This document shows positions 15,941-17,047 of a DNA stretch of 17,047 nucleotides, piece after piece; the first letter of the stretch is position 1, and every line of letters begins with the position of its first letter. Location: assembly GCA_030432855.1 (NCBI GenBank), contig JAUILM010000029.1:1-17047 (forward strand). Direction: 5' to 3'. Below the pieces are notes generated by a model that made no database searches, had not been told where the DNA came from, and saw only the letters and a program-made list of their open reading frames with translations. Both the position numbers and the translations under genes were made by a program. This DNA comes from Bacteroidia bacterium (GTDB lineage: Bacteria; Bacteroidota; Bacteroidia; Chitinophagales; Saprospiraceae).

Positions 15941-16915
15941 TTATCGGATGGCTGTGATTTTACCTTCTTCGATGGAAGCTTCCATGGCTTCAATCATCTT
16001 TTGAGCTGTAATGGCATCATCCAGGGTCGATAGAGCAGGCTCATTTTTCAAAACACAACGTTCAATGAAATAGCGATCAATCTGCTCAATACTGTATGGG
16101 TACGCCAAATATGTTTGCGAATGCACCTGTGCTTTTCGATTGTCTACCCAATCCCTGTAACTGTATCGGGTGGCTCCGTGGGTGCCAATCACTTTTACCA
16201 TCATGGTCCATGGATCACCAGCCTGATCATCGGCAGCAAAGCTTGCACAAAAATGTGCTATCGAATCGTTGTCCATTTTGATATTACACATGGCCAGATC
16301 CTCCTTGGTCAGCTCTTCATAGTGAATGACTGATTTCATAGCTGATAATTCCTTTGGCTGACCACCCAGATAAATCAAAATATAGGAATGATGTGTGAGA
16401 ATTTGCCGTATTACTCCCTCACATCGGGCGGCAACATCTTCAGGATGCTGGATATTGTACATGATATAAATCGATACGATATCGCCAATGTCTCCTCTTT
16501 CAATAATATCCCGGGCACGTATGATACTGTCATCATAAATGTAATTATGTCCTGGTACACATAATTTTCCTGATCGAATAGCGGTTTCACGCAGACTTTC
16601 GATCTCATCTACAGTACTACCTACAGGCTTCTCCACAAACACATGTTTTCCTGCTTCCAAAGCCATGGTAGCGTACTGATGGTGGGCTTCCAGACTGGTA
16701 AGAATGTATACGACGTTTACATCCGGGTCTTCGCAAAGAGCTTCTGCTGATGGATAAATCTTACCCCCAAACAAGGCATGTTTCTCATTTGCCAGTTCTT
16801 GAGTTATGTTCCAAATACCACAGAATCGTGCTGATGTAATATTTTTTATAGCCATTCCGTGCAGATACGAAATGTCGCCAGCCCCAATAAATGCCACACC
16901 AACTTGCTTGCTCAT
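15941..16915 (-). CDS. Gfo/Idh/MocA-family oxidoreductase
   Basis: An NAD(P)-dependent dehydrogenase of 324 residues, of the family acting on sugars, inositols and their derivatives. The N-terminal Rossmann fold shows the dinucleotide motif GAGDIS at residues 11-16 and the family hallmark EKP at 95-97, whose lysine contacts cofactor and substrate. The C-terminal beta-sheet domain contains GHNYIY (122-127) and a histidine pair (His175-His176) in the usual catalytic region, although the canonical G-G-G-x-x-x-D-x-G-x-H context is altered to VIRQILTHHSYIL. No signal peptide is present, so it acts in the cytoplasm, unlike the secreted Tat-dependent members. The 33-codon frame upstream ends 16 bp before its start and may belong to the same transcript. 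The sugar kinase converges on it. Substrate unknown. Confidence 0.92.
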   Translation of the reverse strand: MSKQVGVAFIGAGDISYLHGMAIKNITSARFCGIWNITQELANEKHALFGGKIYPSAEALCEDPDVNVVYILTSLEAHHQYATMALEAGKHVFVEKPVGSTVDEIESLRETAIRSGKLCVPGHNYIYDDSIIRARDIIERGDIGDIVSIYIMYNIQHPEDVAARCEGVIRQILTHHSYILIYLGGQPKELSAMKSVIHYEELTKEDLAMCNIKMDNDSIAHFCASFAADDQAGDPWTMMVKVIGTHGATRYSYRDWVDNRKAQVHSQTYLAYPYSIEQIDRYFIERCVLKNEPALSTLDDAITAQKMIEAMEASIEEGKITAIR

Positions 16916-16931
16916 GCGAAGGGCCGTTTAA

Positions 16932-17047
16932 CTAGAATCCCCGGAAAAGAGGTCGTTCAGGTGCCATCGGAGATAAGAACCAGGGAATTGAAACCACCAT
17001 GATAATTAATGCGATTAAAAACCAAATTGCCATAGTCTTAAATTTGG
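16932..17047 (-). CDS. short hydrophobic frame, possible C-terminus of an upstream membrane protein
   Basis: My reverse-strand reading shows an open frame from the right edge to a TAG at 16932. From the internal ATG at 17033 it encodes 33 residues: a transmembrane stretch (MAIWFLIALIIMVVSIPWFL) followed by SPMAPERPLFRGF. The frame remains open upstream of the ATG to the edge, so it could be either a complete miniprotein or the tail of a longer transporter. A hydrophobic last helix with a short polar tail would suit the end of a polytopic transporter. The stop is 16 bp before the Gfo/Idh/MocA start, which suggests an operon. I do not recognise the family. Confidence 0.5.
   Translation of the reverse strand, partial: KFKTMAIWFLIALIIMVVSIPWFLSPMAPERPLFRGF

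Overview
The window looks like ordinary chromosomal DNA of a Bacteroidota bacterium, most likely an environmental lineage of the Saprospiria or Cytophagia type. This is an inference from gene content and style, not from a marker gene. Moderate GC, nearly all starts lacking a Shine-Dalgarno sequence, a 2TM-domain protein, a Bacteroidota-type small haem-binding protein, and large 'planctomycete-style' cytochrome proteins (PSCyt1/DUF1549 and PVC-type CxxCH) all fit. There are no tRNAs, rRNAs, CRISPR arrays, insertion sequences or phage genes that I can see.

Layout. Positions 1-1654 (minus) hold the N-terminal 551 residues of a large lipoprotein with a haem c motif, DUF1549 and a CBM6-like module; it runs off the left edge, and its reading frame has no stop inside the window. 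Divergent from it is a 591-residue M19-type dipeptidase homologue (1845-3620, plus). This converges on a SulP anion transporter with a STAS domain (3692-5560, minus) across a rho-independent terminator. Upstream of SulP on the same strand lies a small unrecognised membrane protein (5677-5994). Next, on the plus strand, come a 1131-residue PVC-type haem-binding sorbosone/glucose-dehydrogenase-like lipoprotein (6315-9710) and, 74 bp later, a paraoxonase-family lactonase homologue (9785-10861). The latter ends 4 bp from a convergent DUF389 membrane protein (10866-12260, minus). After a 382-bp AT-rich intergenic region come six plus-strand genes: a GNAT acetyltransferase, a small two-helix membrane protein, a small haem-binding protein with a textbook terminator, a 2TM-domain protein, a DUF4287/DUF5655 protein and a PfkB-type sugar kinase. 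The kinase converges (2 bp between stop codons) on a Gfo/Idh/MocA oxidoreductase (15941-16915, minus). That gene is preceded by a 33-codon hydrophobic reading frame at the right edge.

How the genes may work together. Three structurally different c-type haem proteins occur within 14 kb, two of them attached to polysaccharide- or sugar-related modules (CBM6, sorbosone-dehydrogenase-like propeller). The most suggestive pair is the PVC-type dehydrogenase-like lipoprotein followed directly by the paraoxonase homologue. A periplasmic sugar dehydrogenase would make a lactone, and the second protein keeps every calcium ligand and the catalytic histidine of the paraoxonase lactonases. With the sugar kinase and the Gfo/Idh/MocA enzyme nearby, the window leans towards carbohydrate oxidation and uptake. 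The substrates are not readable from the sequence. I see no defence, mobile or otherwise clearly novel system; the strongest leads are the dehydrogenase-lactonase pair and the enlarged M19 protein.
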